Positions 1 to 9,613 of a stretch of 64,000 nucleotides of DNA are shown one piece after another. The stretch's first letter is position 1, and each line of letters begins with the position of its first letter. Source of the stretch: Gammaproteobacteria bacterium (GTDB lineage: Bacteria; Pseudomonadota; Gammaproteobacteria; Pseudomonadales; Azotimanducaceae); assembly GCA_028821515.1 (NCBI GenBank), contig JAPPGA010000063.1:1-64000 (forward strand), in the 5' to 3' direction. Under the pieces are notes generated by a model, which worked only from the letters and a program-made list of their open reading frames with translations, ran no database searches and was not told the origin of the DNA. The position numbers were made by a program, and so were the translations under genes.

Positions 1-56
1 AAACCCGGACATTTTCAATTGTCAGAAACCGGCCACTTTCGGCTGACATTGACACG
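1..56. mobile_element. Probable end of an IS21-family insertion sequence (remnant)
   Basis: Two degenerate copies of a roughly 20-bp unit lie side by side: CGGACATTTTCAATTGTCAG followed by GGCCACTTTCGGCTGACATT, ending in TGACA. Such multiple terminal repeats with a CGGACA-type core between the helper gene and the outer tip are typical of IS21-family elements. No istA or istB coding sequence is visible inside the window, so any transposase would lie to the left of position 1. The assignment rests on pattern memory only. Confidence 0.4.
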
Positions 57-263
57 CAGTCATAAACGCGCCATCCCGTAACGTCGGCATGAGGTGACGG
101 CTCCGGCGCGGCGAAGTGTGGCTTGCGACGCGGTCGAAAACGGTAGCCGACAACATCGGAGCCTCCGGCGTTTGATACGATTTCGGGCCGGCTGCTCGGT
201 GACCGTATACGTTCTGGTTGGCCGGGAAAGATGGTCTGCGGCCCCAGGACGAAGGGATAGAAG

Positions 264-569
264 ATGTTGGCAATAGTGATTGGGTTCTTGGCGGGGATAG
301 CGAGCAGGGCTTGGCGGGTTGGAGTTCAAAATCCGACGATGATGCCAGCGAATCCTCGTCTGTTGATGTTGGGTGCGCCTGCAGCGGCGATAACTTCGTT
401 GGTTTGGATTGCGTACACGCTTTTCGCGAACGGAGTCGGTGACGGTTTGATCGCGATTGGAGGTGTTGTCTTTGGGGCCATTCTGGCCGGATTCGTCAAT
501 CAGAGGATGTTGATCACCATAGGCGCACTTGCGTTTCCTCTTGTGATATTTGCTTTACTTTTTTTCTAA
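264..569 (+). CDS. Small hydrophobic membrane protein, unknown function
   Basis: A 101-residue ORF with about three hydrophobic segments (residues 1-12, 33-55 and 62-101) and few charges, so it is probably an inner-membrane protein. The ATG follows a purine-rich stretch (GGGATAGAAG) that could serve as a ribosome-binding site. No family is recognised. It lies between an IS-like end and a gene on the opposite strand, in the low-GC left arm, so it is likely accessory. Hydrophobic small ORFs can arise by chance, hence moderate confidence. Confidence 0.5.
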   Translation: MLAIVIGFLAGIASRAWRVGVQNPTMMPANPRLLMLGAPAAAITSLVWIAYTLFANGVGDGLIAIGGVVFGAILAGFVNQRMLITIGALAFPLVIFALLFF

Positions 570-591
570 CCCAAACCGGGGACGTTAGGGG

Positions 592-1308
592 TCAGGCCGG
601 GAAGATCTTTGCGCCGAGGTTACGGCTCATGGCCTGTGCTTGAGCGAGTTGGGCGGGGTCCATGTGCTGTCGTATGCTCGAAGCCGCCGCACCTGCCACC
701 TCGATGCCTTGAATCGCGGCCAAACGTAGCCACGCGTAAGCTTGTATTTCGTCCTTTGGTACTCCGTCTCCACGCGTGAACATCAAACCGAGGCGGTACT
801 GGGCCATCGTATGCCCCGCTGATGCTGCGGTTTGGTAAAACGTGGCGGCTTGCGCGAGGTCCGGAGGCCCATACTTTTCGCTCTCGCAACGCAACCCCAT
901 TTTGTATGCGTCGTCGGGACTGCGTCTGTCAACTTGCGGTTGCACCTGCGAAGGGGGTAGGCCAAGTAAAGATGTGTCCCGCTCGTTAACCTCTGCAACC
1001 GGTCGCGGAAGCCGGTCTGATGTCGATGCTGACAAGCTTGAACGACGGCGCTGTATGGTTTCCCCTTCAATCAAGCGTTCTAGGTCGGGCCGTTCAGATT
1101 CAGAACTGCCTGGGGCGATGAATTTACGAGATATGAACCACGCCGCGCCAACTGCGAGGAGATCAGGAAACATGTATTGGGGCGAGCCACCAAACACGGC
1201 AATCAATGCCATGATTCCAGCAGCAACGTTCAAGCTTCTCAGATTGCGGAAAAGTACCGCTGCCAAGACGACGGGTACCGCATGAAGCAAAGCGAAAAAT
1301 AATGCCAT
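592..1308 (-). CDS. Sel1-repeat membrane protein
   Basis: About 238 residues. The N-terminus is hydrophobic with two to three membrane segments (MALFFALLHAVPVVLAAVLF, a second near residues 30-45, a third near 45-60), followed by a polar linker. The C-terminal half carries Sel1-type repeats: one around YKMGLRCESEKYGPPDLAQA and a clear one at AQYRLGLMFTRGDGVPKDEI. Sel1 repeats are alpha-solenoid protein-binding modules. The ATG at 1308 is chosen because GGGAG stands eight bases upstream and the membrane segment starts at once; the frame stays open to an ATG at 1383. The partner and role are unknown. The gene sits alone in the accessory left arm. Confidence 0.7.
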   Translation of the reverse strand: MALFFALLHAVPVVLAAVLFRNLRSLNVAAGIMALIAVFGGSPQYMFPDLLAVGAAWFISRKFIAPGSSESERPDLERLIEGETIQRRRSSLSASTSDRLPRPVAEVNERDTSLLGLPPSQVQPQVDRRSPDDAYKMGLRCESEKYGPPDLAQAATFYQTAASAGHTMAQYRLGLMFTRGDGVPKDEIQAYAWLRLAAIQGIEVAGAAASSIRQHMDPAQLAQAQAMSRNLGAKIFPA

Positions 1309-1439
1309 GAGCACGTCTCCCAAGAGACTTACTCGTTGTCTGCCAGGGGACTTCGAGCAATCCGCGCCTTTGAGTTCGAACATCGATTATACAAACGATT
1401 GGCGGAAACGCCGTCAGTGCGAGCCAAGCGAATGCGTTC

Positions 1440-1730
1440 GACGTATTCTTCGCTGCGGGTGAGCATCGCGTAGATCAACCGGGCCAACTGGTGGGTGGTT
1501 TGCTGTGACGGCTTTGGCCGAGTCCATGGGGGCCGCGGAGGCGCTTGTCGCCGCTGATTCGCGTGCCGGGGGCGAGGCGGAGCCACGAGCAGCAGTGGGC
1601 GGGCGCCGGGAAGCGCGACAGATCCGCGCCGACTTCCGCGGCGAGCGTCAGCGCGGTCTCCACGCCGACGGTGGGAATGGCTGTCAGGTCGGCGGCGGGA
1701 CGAAGACTGAGAGGCCCCTGCACTGGGCTG
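1440..1730 (-). pseudogene. IS110-family transposase fragment (decayed C-terminal part)
   Basis: Two minus-strand reading frames together match the C-terminal Transposase_20 region of IS110-type transposases. One frame (about 1730-1540) reads DLTAIPTVGVETALTLAAEV, then DLSRFP, SWLRLAPGTRISGDKRL. The other frame (about 1496-1440) reads TTHQLARLIYAMLTRSEEYV, which is the family's conserved tail. Only about 15 codons separate the two blocks, where intact proteins have roughly 45, so there is an internal deletion with a frame change. The catalytic N-terminal RuvC-like (DEDD) domain is absent. The fragment cannot encode an active transposase. Confidence 0.75.
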
Positions 1731-2100
1731 CTAGCGGGAATACTGCCTAGGTTGACTTTCTGTGCCAACAACCCTATGTTGAGTATAGGTTTCGCGCGGG
1801 TACGGAGGCTCCAGAAGGAGGTGACGTACCCCAAACGGAGTTCCAGACACTGACTAGCGTTCGTTGGTGTCGGGAACGCGAGCCAAGCAGCCAGAGCGAG
1901 GACCCAGTCGGTTAAGACGGCTGGACTCTGCGGGAGATGGCCGCTCAATCAGAGCAGCCATAGTCTTGCTGAGTCGGACGTGCGCACGTCCGCTCCTTGT
2001 TAGCCAGCTTGGCTTAAAGGCGTGGAGGAAAACGGAGTGGAGCAAAGCAGCTTCCTGCGTTATCCGGCTAACCGAACTTGCAACGCCAGGACAATGAAAA
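1731..2100. other. Non-coding stretch with an 18-bp perfect palindrome
   Basis: No convincing gene on either strand; the short ORFs here look random. The only notable structure is a perfect 18-bp palindrome at 1975-1992 (CGGACGTGCGCACGTCCG). The stretch lies between the IS110 remnant and the terminator of the two-gene cassette and is probably debris from past insertions. Confidence 0.5.
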
Positions 2101-2124
2101 GCCGTGCTCAAGCACGGCTTTTTT
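2101..2124 (-). terminator. Intrinsic terminator (bidirectional) after the unknown two-gene cassette
   Basis: A perfect 7-bp stem, GCCGTGC / GCACGGC, with a 4-base loop. It is flanked by AAAA on the left and TTTTTT on the right, so it can act in both directions. It lies immediately beyond the minus-strand stop codon at 2126 and so ends the 3687-to-2126 transcription unit. Confidence 0.85.
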
Positions 2125-2125
2125 G

Positions 2126-3001
2126 TTATCTGACGTTGTCATTCGGCGAGATGTTTGCGTGATTTCGCCCTCGGAGCGTCACACGATTCCCATGACAACT
2201 CTCGAATTGCCGGGATGCATAGCTCGGTAACGTGCAGTCATAGTGGAAGTTTGGATCGTACGGCGCACCGAATCGAACCCGCCCACGGATCACGCAAGTG
2301 TCCGCATGGTTACCACTATCCCAAGCGGGGGCGAAACCGTGTCTTGGGCCAGCTTTGGGCGGTACACGAAACACCATGCCGCGGTTGCCTTCGAAATAGC
2401 CGTCGCGTTTTGGTATGCCTTCTGCGACATTACGGAGCTGTTGCCTGAACTGGTTGACAGTGTGACTCTTGGCTTCGGCGGTCTGGACCGCCGAAATTAC
2501 GGGATTGAAGTCGTGGCCAAAGTTGTTGCGTGGAAGCAGCAAGCAGGTCTTGTTCTGGCGATTGTTGATTTCCTCTTGCACGGCGCGTATCAGAGCCCTG
2601 CCTCTTGCGAGCAGGCGCTCCGACTTGGTCACTAGCTCTCGGACGACATGGTTGACCTGAGTAGCTTTGACTTCTCGCAATCCGTCCAAATCGAACGGAA
2701 GCATAATGGACTCAATGCGAAAGCGTTCGAAGAGGTGTTGCTCACTACCATCCGCTTTCTTGACGTAGAGTAGAACTAGCGTCGTCTGCCATTGCTCGTG
2801 CCAGTTCGTGCAGTGACGTGTCCGTAAGTGATTAGCGAGCCGATCATATAGCTTGTCAGCGTACTCAGAGGTATACGCCCATGTGTCTAATGCCGGGTAC
2901 GCAACCACCCTGGCATTGTTCTGCTCCCAGCGGAACCGATCCACAAAACGGGTACTGACCTTCCTAGGTAGACCGGCGATTACTACGGACAGGGGAGTCA
3001 A
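2126..3001 (-). CDS. Conserved-looking hypothetical protein, second gene of a two-gene cassette
   Basis: A 291-residue soluble protein without signal peptide or membrane segment. No family is recognised. The middle is charged and helical (about residues 110-150, rich in Glu, Arg, Lys). The C-terminal third has ordered-looking motifs, GMVFRVPPKAG, RVRFGAPYDPNFHYDC and a Cys/His-rich run, which could be a metal or catalytic site, but this is inference. Its ATG overlaps the stop of the upstream gene (ATGA at 2998-3001), so the two are probably translated together and function together. Base composition is clearly lower in GC than the RecBCD genes to the right, which suggests horizontal acquisition. 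Confidence 0.7.
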   Translation of the reverse strand: MTPLSVVIAGLPRKVSTRFVDRFRWEQNNARVVAYPALDTWAYTSEYADKLYDRLANHLRTRHCTNWHEQWQTTLVLLYVKKADGSEQHLFERFRIESIMLPFDLDGLREVKATQVNHVVRELVTKSERLLARGRALIRAVQEEINNRQNKTCLLLPRNNFGHDFNPVISAVQTAEAKSHTVNQFRQQLRNVAEGIPKRDGYFEGNRGMVFRVPPKAGPRHGFAPAWDSGNHADTCVIRGRVRFGAPYDPNFHYDCTLPSYASRQFESCHGNRVTLRGRNHANISPNDNVR

Positions 3002-3687
3002 ACCGGTTGTCGACGTAGTTTCGCGACAATGTGCATCGGAATTGAAATCTGGCTGAGTTCCTCTGCATTGAGTGTGAGGATCAGCTTGCCAAGAACATCG
3101 TTCGACGGCAGCAAGGTGTCAGATTTATCAAGGAACTGCTCATGTCCTAGTCCATTGTTCTCTAGCCACGCGTTGATGTTCTGATGGACATCCTGAACGG
3201 GAGCTTCTAGTCCAACGATCAGTTCACTCGGCACCTCAAGCGTGTCCGCTGGTTGAGATTCTGGCAACTCGTCGGAGAACCGAATTGGGCCGTTAATGGC
3301 TACATACCGAACCTTGGCTTTGTCTAGCGGCTGGCGAAAGGCCGCCCAAAAAGAACGATGGTAGCGCCAATTGACGGGCCGCCGATCTGTTGGCCTCGCT
3401 ACCATTTCATCCAACAACCTATCCCAATCGCTAATGCTGTCCGTCTCTTCGTTTCTAGGGACTGCGGCGATGACCGCCGGCCTCTCAGTATGCTGAACCA
3501 ATCGAAGTTCGTCACCAAGGCAATTCTCAATATATGCACGAAGCCCACCTGATTGCTCTTTCGCTGTCGCCGCAATCTGACGATCAATAGTCCCCAAGAC
3601 GCTCAACAACATCGGCCTACGCGTATCGGACCACGCCTCGCCTACTAGGTCGAGAGTTCGATCACGGAGTGACCACTCTGAATCCAT
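2998..3687 (-). CDS. Hypothetical protein, first gene of a two-gene cassette; possible LOTUS/winged-helix-like N-terminus
   Basis: 229 residues, soluble. The N-terminal 75 residues (RRPMLLSVLGTIDRQI, then GLRAYIENCLGDELRLVQH and VIAAVPR) resemble the helix-helix-wing layout of OST-HTH/LOTUS or related small winged-helix domains, which bind RNA. That resemblance is by eye and weak. The middle has a WRYHRSFWAAFRQP motif, and the C-terminal half is acidic. It starts the cassette and is coupled to the next gene by a 4-base overlap. No homologous named system is recognised. It could be part of a defence or RNA-related module, but nothing in the sequence proves this. Confidence 0.7.
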   Translation of the reverse strand: MDSEWSLRDRTLDLVGEAWSDTRRPMLLSVLGTIDRQIAATAKEQSGGLRAYIENCLGDELRLVQHTERPAVIAAVPRNEETDSISDWDRLLDEMVARPTDRRPVNWRYHRSFWAAFRQPLDKAKVRYVAINGPIRFSDELPESQPADTLEVPSELIVGLEAPVQDVHQNINAWLENNGLGHEQFLDKSDTLLPSNDVLGKLILTLNAEELSQISIPMHIVAKLRRQPV

Positions 3688-4127
3688 GTTTCCACCGCTT
3701 CTCGGTTCAGATCCTCACTAATGCTAACGTCGGTCACCAGACATGCGCCAGTCTTTAGCAGCGGTACATTCGAAGTTCTCTATGCTGCACTGTCTGCCTC
3801 AAATGGGGGCATTGCGTTTGTCCGAGTCTGAGGAGCTTTTGGCGATCGCTTCGCGCGGCTTTGTCGTTGACGATGTCGTGTTCGCCGCGACCCACGCAGA
3901 AGCGTGTGCACTGGTCGCGAAACTGGATTCTAGCGGCGCGGGGCTCCTCATCCCGCCGCTAGCCGGATGGTAGGAGTCAGTTTGGAGGAAGTCGGGAGGA
4001 CTGAGTCGGATGGAAGACGACGACATGGATCGGGGTTTCATCCGGCGGTTAGCAAGTGCGTGGAGCACCTTGGTATCGCCGCTCGGATGGTGATGGTCTG
4101 TGGCCGTGGAACGGCTCGAAGTGCCCA
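3688..4127. other. Intergenic stretch between accessory cassette and recD; one doubtful small ORF
   Basis: About 440 bp without a supported gene. A plus-strand ORF of 76 codons (3743-3973) has a fairly protein-like tail, SEELLAIASRGFVVDDVVFA, but no recognisable family and no clear ribosome-binding site, so I do not call it. The promoter of the minus-strand cassette should lie in the first part. The GC content rises toward recD, so the right boundary of the accessory arm is probably here. Confidence 0.45.
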
Positions 4128-5948
4128 TCAAGGCGGAGGACCGCGGGTGCGTGGGTGGGGCGAAACCGTGGGCTTGGGTGGGGTGAAACCACGGCGCAGG
4201 CGAAGCCTTTCCAGCAGACCGGTGGCGCGGGCTGTCCGCCGGCCTATTGCTGTGGCGACAGAGTCTTCGTCGGCGCGCACGGTCACCCGGTTGCGGGCGC
4301 GTGTGACGGCGGTGTAGAGCAGTTCCCTCGTGTTCACGCGGGAATCCGCATCGCCGGGGATGAAGACCACTTCGTCGTACTCGGACCCTTGCGCGCGATG
4401 CACCGTGAGGGCGAAGAAACTCTCGTGCTCAGGGAGGCGGGAGGGCGAGACGAGGAATCGGGCGTCCTCGCCATCCTGTCCGGCGAGGTCCGGGAACCAC
4501 ACCCGGCGACGGTTCTGGCTGTCGAGAATCACGACGCCGGTGTCGCCGTTGGAAAGCCCCGTGGCCCGGTCGTTGCGCGTCACGATGATGGGGCGACCCG
4601 GGTAGAACTCGTCATTGGCGGGAATGCTCCCCGTGTCACGCAAGCGCCGTTCCACCAGGCGGTTGAAACGGTTGACACCGAACGGTCCGCGCCGGTGGGC
4701 GCAGAGGATGCGGCGGGCGGGGAACGCATCCCCTGGCGAATGCTCGAAGTGCGCGGCCCACTCCTCGGCGGTTTCGTGCGCGAACCGGCCGAACGCGGCC
4801 TCGTCGGCCAGGGGTTCCAGGTTGGTATCGGGGCTGTCCTTGAGCACGGCGATAGCGCTGGCCGCGTCGCCTTGGCCGATGGCGCCGGCAAGACGCCCGA
4901 TCCCGCTGGACGGACCGAATCGATGGCTTTTTGTGAGCCGCACGATGCATGGCGCCAGCGGCGAGGTTCCGCTATCGGACCTGGCGCAGAGATCGCTGAA
5001 AACCGATCCCGGCTCGACCGAGGATAGCTGCCCCGCGTCTCCGAGCAGGATCAGTCGCGTACCCTCCCTGAGGCCGTCCAGGAACCGGGCCATCAGGGGC
5101 AGGTCGACCATCGAACACTCATCCACGAGGAGGGCATCCACGAGCATGTCGGCCCTCGACAACAGCCGGTGAAGCGTGGTGGCAACGGGAGTGTAGTCGC
5201 GCAGCGCCGGTACCTTGTCGGCCAGCGCCCTTGCCCGGAACTGGGTTCTCACCGATTCCTGCAGCCGCGCCGCCGCCTTGCCCGTCGGGGCCGCGAGCGC
5301 AATGCGGCGCGGCTCGGCGATGCCGAGATCCGCGAGTAGAGCGATGAGGCTCGCGGCGAGGGTGGTCTTGCCCGTGCCCGGCCCACCGGTGACGACGCAA
5401 AGCTGGCGCGAGACCGCGATCTTCGCCGCGGCGATGGCGGCTTCGGACTCCTCAAGAAGCACTTGGCGCATCCAGCGCTCGACATCGACGCAGGGTGTGG
5501 CGGCGTCCCGCGCCAGTTCACGCATCCGCTGGGCCAGCCGCGATTCCGCCGCGAACATGCGGTGGAGGTACAGGTTGTCGCCGTCGAGAACCAGGGGACG
5601 TTTGGTTTCGCATGCCTGTCCGGACGCGACCACGGGACTCTCGGAAAGCGCATCCTTCAGTTCCGCGAACGTCGGCAGGCATGCCTGGCGGATGGGGTCG
5701 GGCAGATCGTCACCAACATGTCCCGACTCCGCCGAAGACCATTCCAGGATTTCGATGATCGGTCTGCCGGCGCATCTGGCCAGCGGCAGGCAGGCATGTC
5801 CGCTTCGATGTGTCGCGCTCGCGATGGCGCCCGCCAGGCTGGTGGCCGGGGCCGCGCCAAGTTCGGCGAGCAGTCGCGCGAAGTAACGGTCGATGTCCGC
5901 CATGGCGCCCGCCTCGCACAGGTCCGAAAGCAATACGTCCTGGCTCAT
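4128..5948 (-). CDS. recD: Exodeoxyribonuclease V subunit alpha, RecD helicase
   Basis: RecD is the 5'-to-3' helicase subunit of RecBCD, which processes double-strand ends for recombination and degrades foreign linear DNA. The product is 606 residues, close to the 608 of E. coli. Walker A GGPGTGKT is at residues 188-195. DECSMVDLPLMARFLDGL matches the Walker B/DEAD-like region of the family. The C-terminal SF1 motifs include GDAGQLSSVEPGSVF, NGDTGVV and FALTVHRAQGSEYDEV, then LYTAVTRA. The frame is open far upstream into recB, but the correct start is the ATG at 5948: it overlaps the recB stop (ATGA) and begins [10 protein letters not shown]. It is the last gene of recC-recB-recD. Confidence 0.96.
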   Translation of the reverse strand: MSQDVLLSDLCEAGAMADIDRYFARLLAELGAAPATSLAGAIASATHRSGHACLPLARCAGRPIIEILEWSSAESGHVGDDLPDPIRQACLPTFAELKDALSESPVVASGQACETKRPLVLDGDNLYLHRMFAAESRLAQRMRELARDAATPCVDVERWMRQVLLEESEAAIAAAKIAVSRQLCVVTGGPGTGKTTLAASLIALLADLGIAEPRRIALAAPTGKAAARLQESVRTQFRARALADKVPALRDYTPVATTLHRLLSRADMLVDALLVDECSMVDLPLMARFLDGLREGTRLILLGDAGQLSSVEPGSVFSDLCARSDSGTSPLAPCIVRLTKSHRFGPSSGIGRLAGAIGQGDAASAIAVLKDSPDTNLEPLADEAAFGRFAHETAEEWAAHFEHSPGDAFPARRILCAHRRGPFGVNRFNRLVERRLRDTGSIPANDEFYPGRPIIVTRNDRATGLSNGDTGVVILDSQNRRRVWFPDLAGQDGEDARFLVSPSRLPEHESFFALTVHRAQGSEYDEVVFIPGDADSRVNTRELLYTAVTRARNRVTVRADEDSVATAIGRRTARATGLLERLRLRRGFTPPKPTVSPHPRTRGPPP

Positions 5949-8900
5949 CCCGTGGCGCCCTCGAAACACGCGTCGATTGCCTCTATGCAGGCTCGCGTGG
6001 GCGCGTCTCGATAGATGCCCTGACCGGGCATGTCCGGCGACATGCCCCGCACGAACAGGTAGAAGACGCCGCCGATGTGTCGCTCGTAGTCGTAATCCGG
6101 CAGGCGCAACCGCAGAAAGCGATGCAGGGCGGTGAGGTAGAACAGGTACTGCGCCGCATAGCCGTGCGCGGCCATGGCGGCCCGGACGGCCTGTCCCGAA
6201 TAGGCGTGAATGTTGTCGCCGAGCCAGTTCGACTTGTAGTCCATCACGTACCAGCGCTCGCCGTGGCGCGCCACGACGTCGATGAATCCGTGCAGGAAGC
6301 CGTCGATCCCGCTCGAACTGTCGGGAATTCCGTGGCTGTAGCCATGCGCGGCGAAGCAACGGGCGAGGCTGGCGCGATCCATGCCGTTTAGCGGCAGGTG
6401 AAATTCCATTTCCGCGATGGGCCGTTCCACCTCGCCGAGGCGGAACACGCTCCCGTCCGCCGGGCTCTCGAGGGACGCGTTTAGGGCGTTTTCGACCATC
6501 GTTCGCGCCGCTGGCACCCACTTGGCGTCGATCCGGTACTTTGCGAGTACGTCCGAACATATTTCGTCGAGATCAGCGTCCGGTTCGACGTTTCTTTCGA
6601 AGATCTCGTGCAGGCAATTGCCGGGACGGAATCCGCTGGGGAACGTGAACACGTCGAGCCGGTCTTCCGTCTCCACGATTGGTGCCGCCCCTTCGTCTTC
6701 GACGGCCACGTCATCCTGGTCGTGATCCGGCTGGTCGACGTCCTCGTGTTCTGCCGCCGTCACGGCAGCGCCCATGTCGGAAGTAAGCGCGGAAAAGCTT
6801 GTCCGTTGGCGGATACGTTGGAGCGGGCGACCCAGTGTGCGAGCGGCAAGCGGTTCGAGTCCCGGAAGCTCCAGGGTCTCGGTCAGCCTCCGGGGAACCG
6901 CGGTAGCGTCACGCAAAACGCTTGTCGAGATCGCGTCAGGTTCCGCATTCGCGAATTGCTGGACTTCGCCGAGCCAAGCTTCGCCGTCGAGCGATTTCAC
7001 GTGCGTCGCGTTGGCTTCGAGTCTCGCTTCGAGCGTATCGTCACGTGGCTCACCCCGGCCGTGGATGAGCCACGCAAGGGGTGCGTGCTCGCCGTCGTTC
7101 GCCCGTGCCCAAGTCACTACGCAGTGGTGCTTTGCCCGAGTAAGCGCCACGTACAGGAGACGCAGTTCGTCCGCCTGGTCTTCGAGCCATTCCCTGTCAA
7201 GGGCACCATCCGACGGGTTCAAGTCCAGGATTTCGGCGAAATCTCCTTCCAGTTCGTGATACTCAGCCGTCTTTCCGCTGCTTCGTTGGAGCCGGAACCA
7301 GGCGAAAGGACAGAACACGACCGGAAACTCCAGCCCCTTGCTGCGGTGGATCGTGACGATCTTCACGAGGTGCTCGTCGCTTTCCAGCCGGAGTTGGGTG
7401 CCTTCGTCCCCGAACTCCGGCCGCGCAGCGGCGCGGGCAAGCCAATCGACAAGTCCTCGTGGTGAAAGACGTCCGTCGATCTCGGCTTCCTGCATCAACT
7501 CGATCAGGTGCATTAGGTTGGTCAGTCGGCGCCTGCCGTCTGGATACTTGAGCAAGTGGGAGGCGCAATTGGTTTCATGGGCAAAAAGCAGCCTTCGAAC
7601 GAGCGTCGCAATGCCCTTCTGGTTCCATGTGTCGTGCGAGTCGCGTGCCCATCCGCGCCAGCGTTCCCAACTGTCGTCGTCATCCTGCAGCGCTGCGAGT
7701 TCGGACATGTCGAGTCCGAACAGGTCGGTCGCCAGCGCGCCGCGCAATAGCGATGCGTGGTTGTACTCGGCCGGGTTGGTGACCAGGGCGCGCAGTAGGT
7801 GTCCCAGGTCGCGTGCTTCATGCGTCTCGAAGACGCTGTCAATTCCCATTTCGACGCTCTGGACGCCGCGTTGCTGTAGCTCATGCGCGACGATCCGCCC
7901 CTGTTTTCCGGTACGAACGAGGACCGCGACATCACTGCCGACGAGCGGTTTCGACTTGCCGTCCACCCGGAGTGTCGCTTCTCCCGGCAAAAGCAGGCGC
8001 GCGATCTCGTCGGCGGCGTGCTTGGCTGCGGTTGGCTCCAACCTGGTCTTGGTCCATTTCCTGCCGTTTTCGTATTCCGGAAACAGGTGCAACTGAAAGG
8101 GTTCCGTCTTGCGTCTCCCCCGCATCCGAAGACCCTCGGAGGGTCCGCGAGCTGCCTTGGCCGGATCGAATCGAATGGTCTCAGGCCGCAGGAATGGATT
8201 GCTGCACTGGAATACGGCGTTGACGGCACCCACCAGCGCGTGCGTGGATCGGTAGTTGCGCTCGAGAGAGATCGTGCGGACGCTTTGCCTCTTTGCGCTG
8301 GCCTTGAGGTAGGCGAACACGTCTGCGCCGCGGAAACGGTAGATGGACTGCTTTGGATCGCCGACGATCATGAGGCCGCCATGCGCGGACACATCTGTGC
8401 CATCGGTCACGGCTGCGGGATAGACCTGCTCGAAGATTCGGGCCTGGAGGCGATCCGTATCCTGGAACTCGTCGATGAGCGCGACCGGGTACCGCGCGCG
8501 AATGCGTTCCGCCAGCCTCCGACCCTGTTCTCCTTCGAGGGCGGTGTCAAGTTGCTGAAGCAGGGCGTTGAAGCTCAGCCGGCGGTGCTTCCAGGTGTCG
8601 TGCTGCAGCCATCGCCTCGTGTCTTCAAGGAGGCGTCGTCGCCTGTTGGGAAGCCAGGTCTTGCCGAGTTGGGTCGCTGCCATCCCCAAATTGGTGAAGT
8701 GGTCGTAGAGCGGGATATTCGGCAAGGGCCGCGACCTTATCTGTACCTTGTCGGTCAGTGTTTCGCGCCCGAAGTAGCCGGCGTCGTTCAGGGGAAGCAG
8801 TTGCGGATCGTTCGCCTTGAACGCAGCAGAGACGGCTTCCTGGACGCGGCGGTTGACCTCGCTCTTGCCGCTGTACCAGTGGAGTTGATCAAGCGCCGCG

Positions 8901-9613
8901 AGGAATTGCGTACGTTGGTCGTCGTCGTTCCATGCTGTACGTGCCGATTGGAACGCTGCCAGCCACGTATCGTGGTCGGCTCGATAACGTTGCTCGTAGT
9001 CGTCAGCGACATACCCGTTTCTGATTCGACTTGGCTTGGCGTGGTGATCCGCAACCCAGACATTGAGATCGTCGAGGCGGAACTCCTGGTCGTTTGCGAA
9101 CTCAAGCAGCGCCTCAGGCTCATCCGCCATGGACTCCCGCCAGAAGTCCCGCAATGCCGCGCCTACCTCCGGATAGTCGTCTCCGCTGACGCCGAACTCG
9201 AAAGGAATGCGCGCATCGAACGCGAACTCCGTCAGGGCCCGCTGGCAGAAGCCGTGAATGGTCATGACATTCGCGCGATGGAAGTCCCGAAGGGCAACCG
9301 TCAGACGCAATTCGATCAGGGCCGGGTCGACACCTTCGCTGCGCCAGCGTCTGACCAGGTCGCCTGCCTGGGAAATCTCTCCGTCCTGGCCCCGTGCGAC
9401 GTTGAGGGCGTCGCGAAGCATGCTTCGGACCCGCGAGCGCAGTTCCCCCGTCGCCGCGATGGTGAACGTAACGACCAACAGCCTGTCGATGCGCCAGGCC
9501 GACTCGACGATGAGCCGTGCAACGAGGGTTGTCAGCGCATGGGTCTTGCCCGTGCCGGCACTTGCCTCCACGAGCAGGTCCTGATCCAGCGGGATGTCGA
9601 GCGGGCGCCTCAC
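5945..9613 (-). CDS. recB: Exodeoxyribonuclease V subunit beta, RecB helicase-nuclease
   Basis: 1222 residues. RecB is the 3'-to-5' SF1A helicase and the only nuclease of RecBCD, and it loads RecA after Chi recognition. Walker A ASAGTGKT lies at residues 17-24. [20 protein letters not shown] is motif II, and [14 protein letters not shown] is motif [19 protein letters not shown] and [11 protein letters not shown] are motifs V and VI. The C-terminal nuclease domain is intact: [20 protein letters not shown] carries the two Asp and the Lys that bind metal and cut. The ATG overlaps the recC stop by four bases, and its own stop overlaps the recD start, so all three subunits are made from one message. 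Confidence 0.97.
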   Translation of the reverse strand: MRRPLDIPLDQDLLVEASAGTGKTHALTTLVARLIVESAWRIDRLLVVTFTIAATGELRSRVRSMLRDALNVARGQDGEISQAGDLVRRWRSEGVDPALIELRLTVALRDFHRANVMTIHGFCQRALTEFAFDARIPFEFGVSGDDYPEVGAALRDFWRESMADEPEALLEFANDQEFRLDDLNVWVADHHAKPSRIRNGYVADDYEQRYRADHDTWLAAFQSARTAWNDDDQRTQFLAALDQLHWYSGKSEVNRRVQEAVSAAFKANDPQLLPLNDAGYFGRETLTDKVQIRSRPLPNIPLYDHFTNLGMAATQLGKTWLPNRRRRLLEDTRRWLQHDTWKHRRLSFNALLQQLDTALEGEQGRRLAERIRARYPVALIDEFQDTDRLQARIFEQVYPAAVTDGTDVSAHGGLMIVGDPKQSIYRFRGADVFAYLKASAKRQSVRTISLERNYRSTHALVGAVNAVFQCSNPFLRPETIRFDPAKAARGPSEGLRMRGRRKTEPFQLHLFPEYENGRKWTKTRLEPTAAKHAADEIARLLLPGEATLRVDGKSKPLVGSDVAVLVRTGKQGRIVAHELQQRGVQSVEMGIDSVFETHEARDLGHLLRALVTNPAEYNHASLLRGALATDLFGLDMSELAALQDDDDSWERWRGWARDSHDTWNQKGIATLVRRLLFAHETNCASHLLKYPDGRRRLTNLMHLIELMQEAEIDGRLSPRGLVDWLARAAARPEFGDEGTQLRLESDEHLVKIVTIHRSKGLEFPVVFCPFAWFRLQRSSGKTAEYHELEGDFAEILDLNPSDGALDREWLEDQADELRLLYVALTRAKHHCVVTWARANDGEHAPLAWLIHGRGEPRDDTLEARLEANATHVKSLDGEAWLGEVQQFANAEPDAISTSVLRDATAVPRRLTETLELPGLEPLAARTLGRPLQRIRQRTSFSALTSDMGAAVTAAEHEDVDQPDHDQDDVAVEDEGAAPIVETEDRLDVFTFPSGFRPGNCLHEIFERNVEPDADLDEICSDVLAKYRIDAKWVPAARTMVENALNASLESPADGSVFRLGEVERPIAEMEFHLPLNGMDRASLARCFAAHGYSHGIPDSSSGIDGFLHGFIDVVARHGERWYVMDYKSNWLGDNIHAYSGQAVRAAMAAHGYAAQYLFYLTALHRFLRLRLPDYDYERHIGGVFYLFVRGMSPDMPGQGIYRDAPTRACIEAIDACFEGATG

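Noticed and set aside
1854-2111. Overlapping short ORFs on both strands in the IS-remnant gap
   Set aside because: Opposed frames of about 80 codons with no similarity to transposases or other families.
3743-3973. 76-codon plus-strand ORF before recD
   Set aside because: Somewhat protein-like, but no family, no ribosome-binding site and no conserved context; left as doubtful in the intergenic note.
5949-6560. Upstream extension of the recD frame by 204 codons
   Set aside because: This part overlaps the conserved nuclease end of recB in another frame and is Arg/Gly/Pro-rich; the ATGA overlap at 5945-5948 is the natural start.
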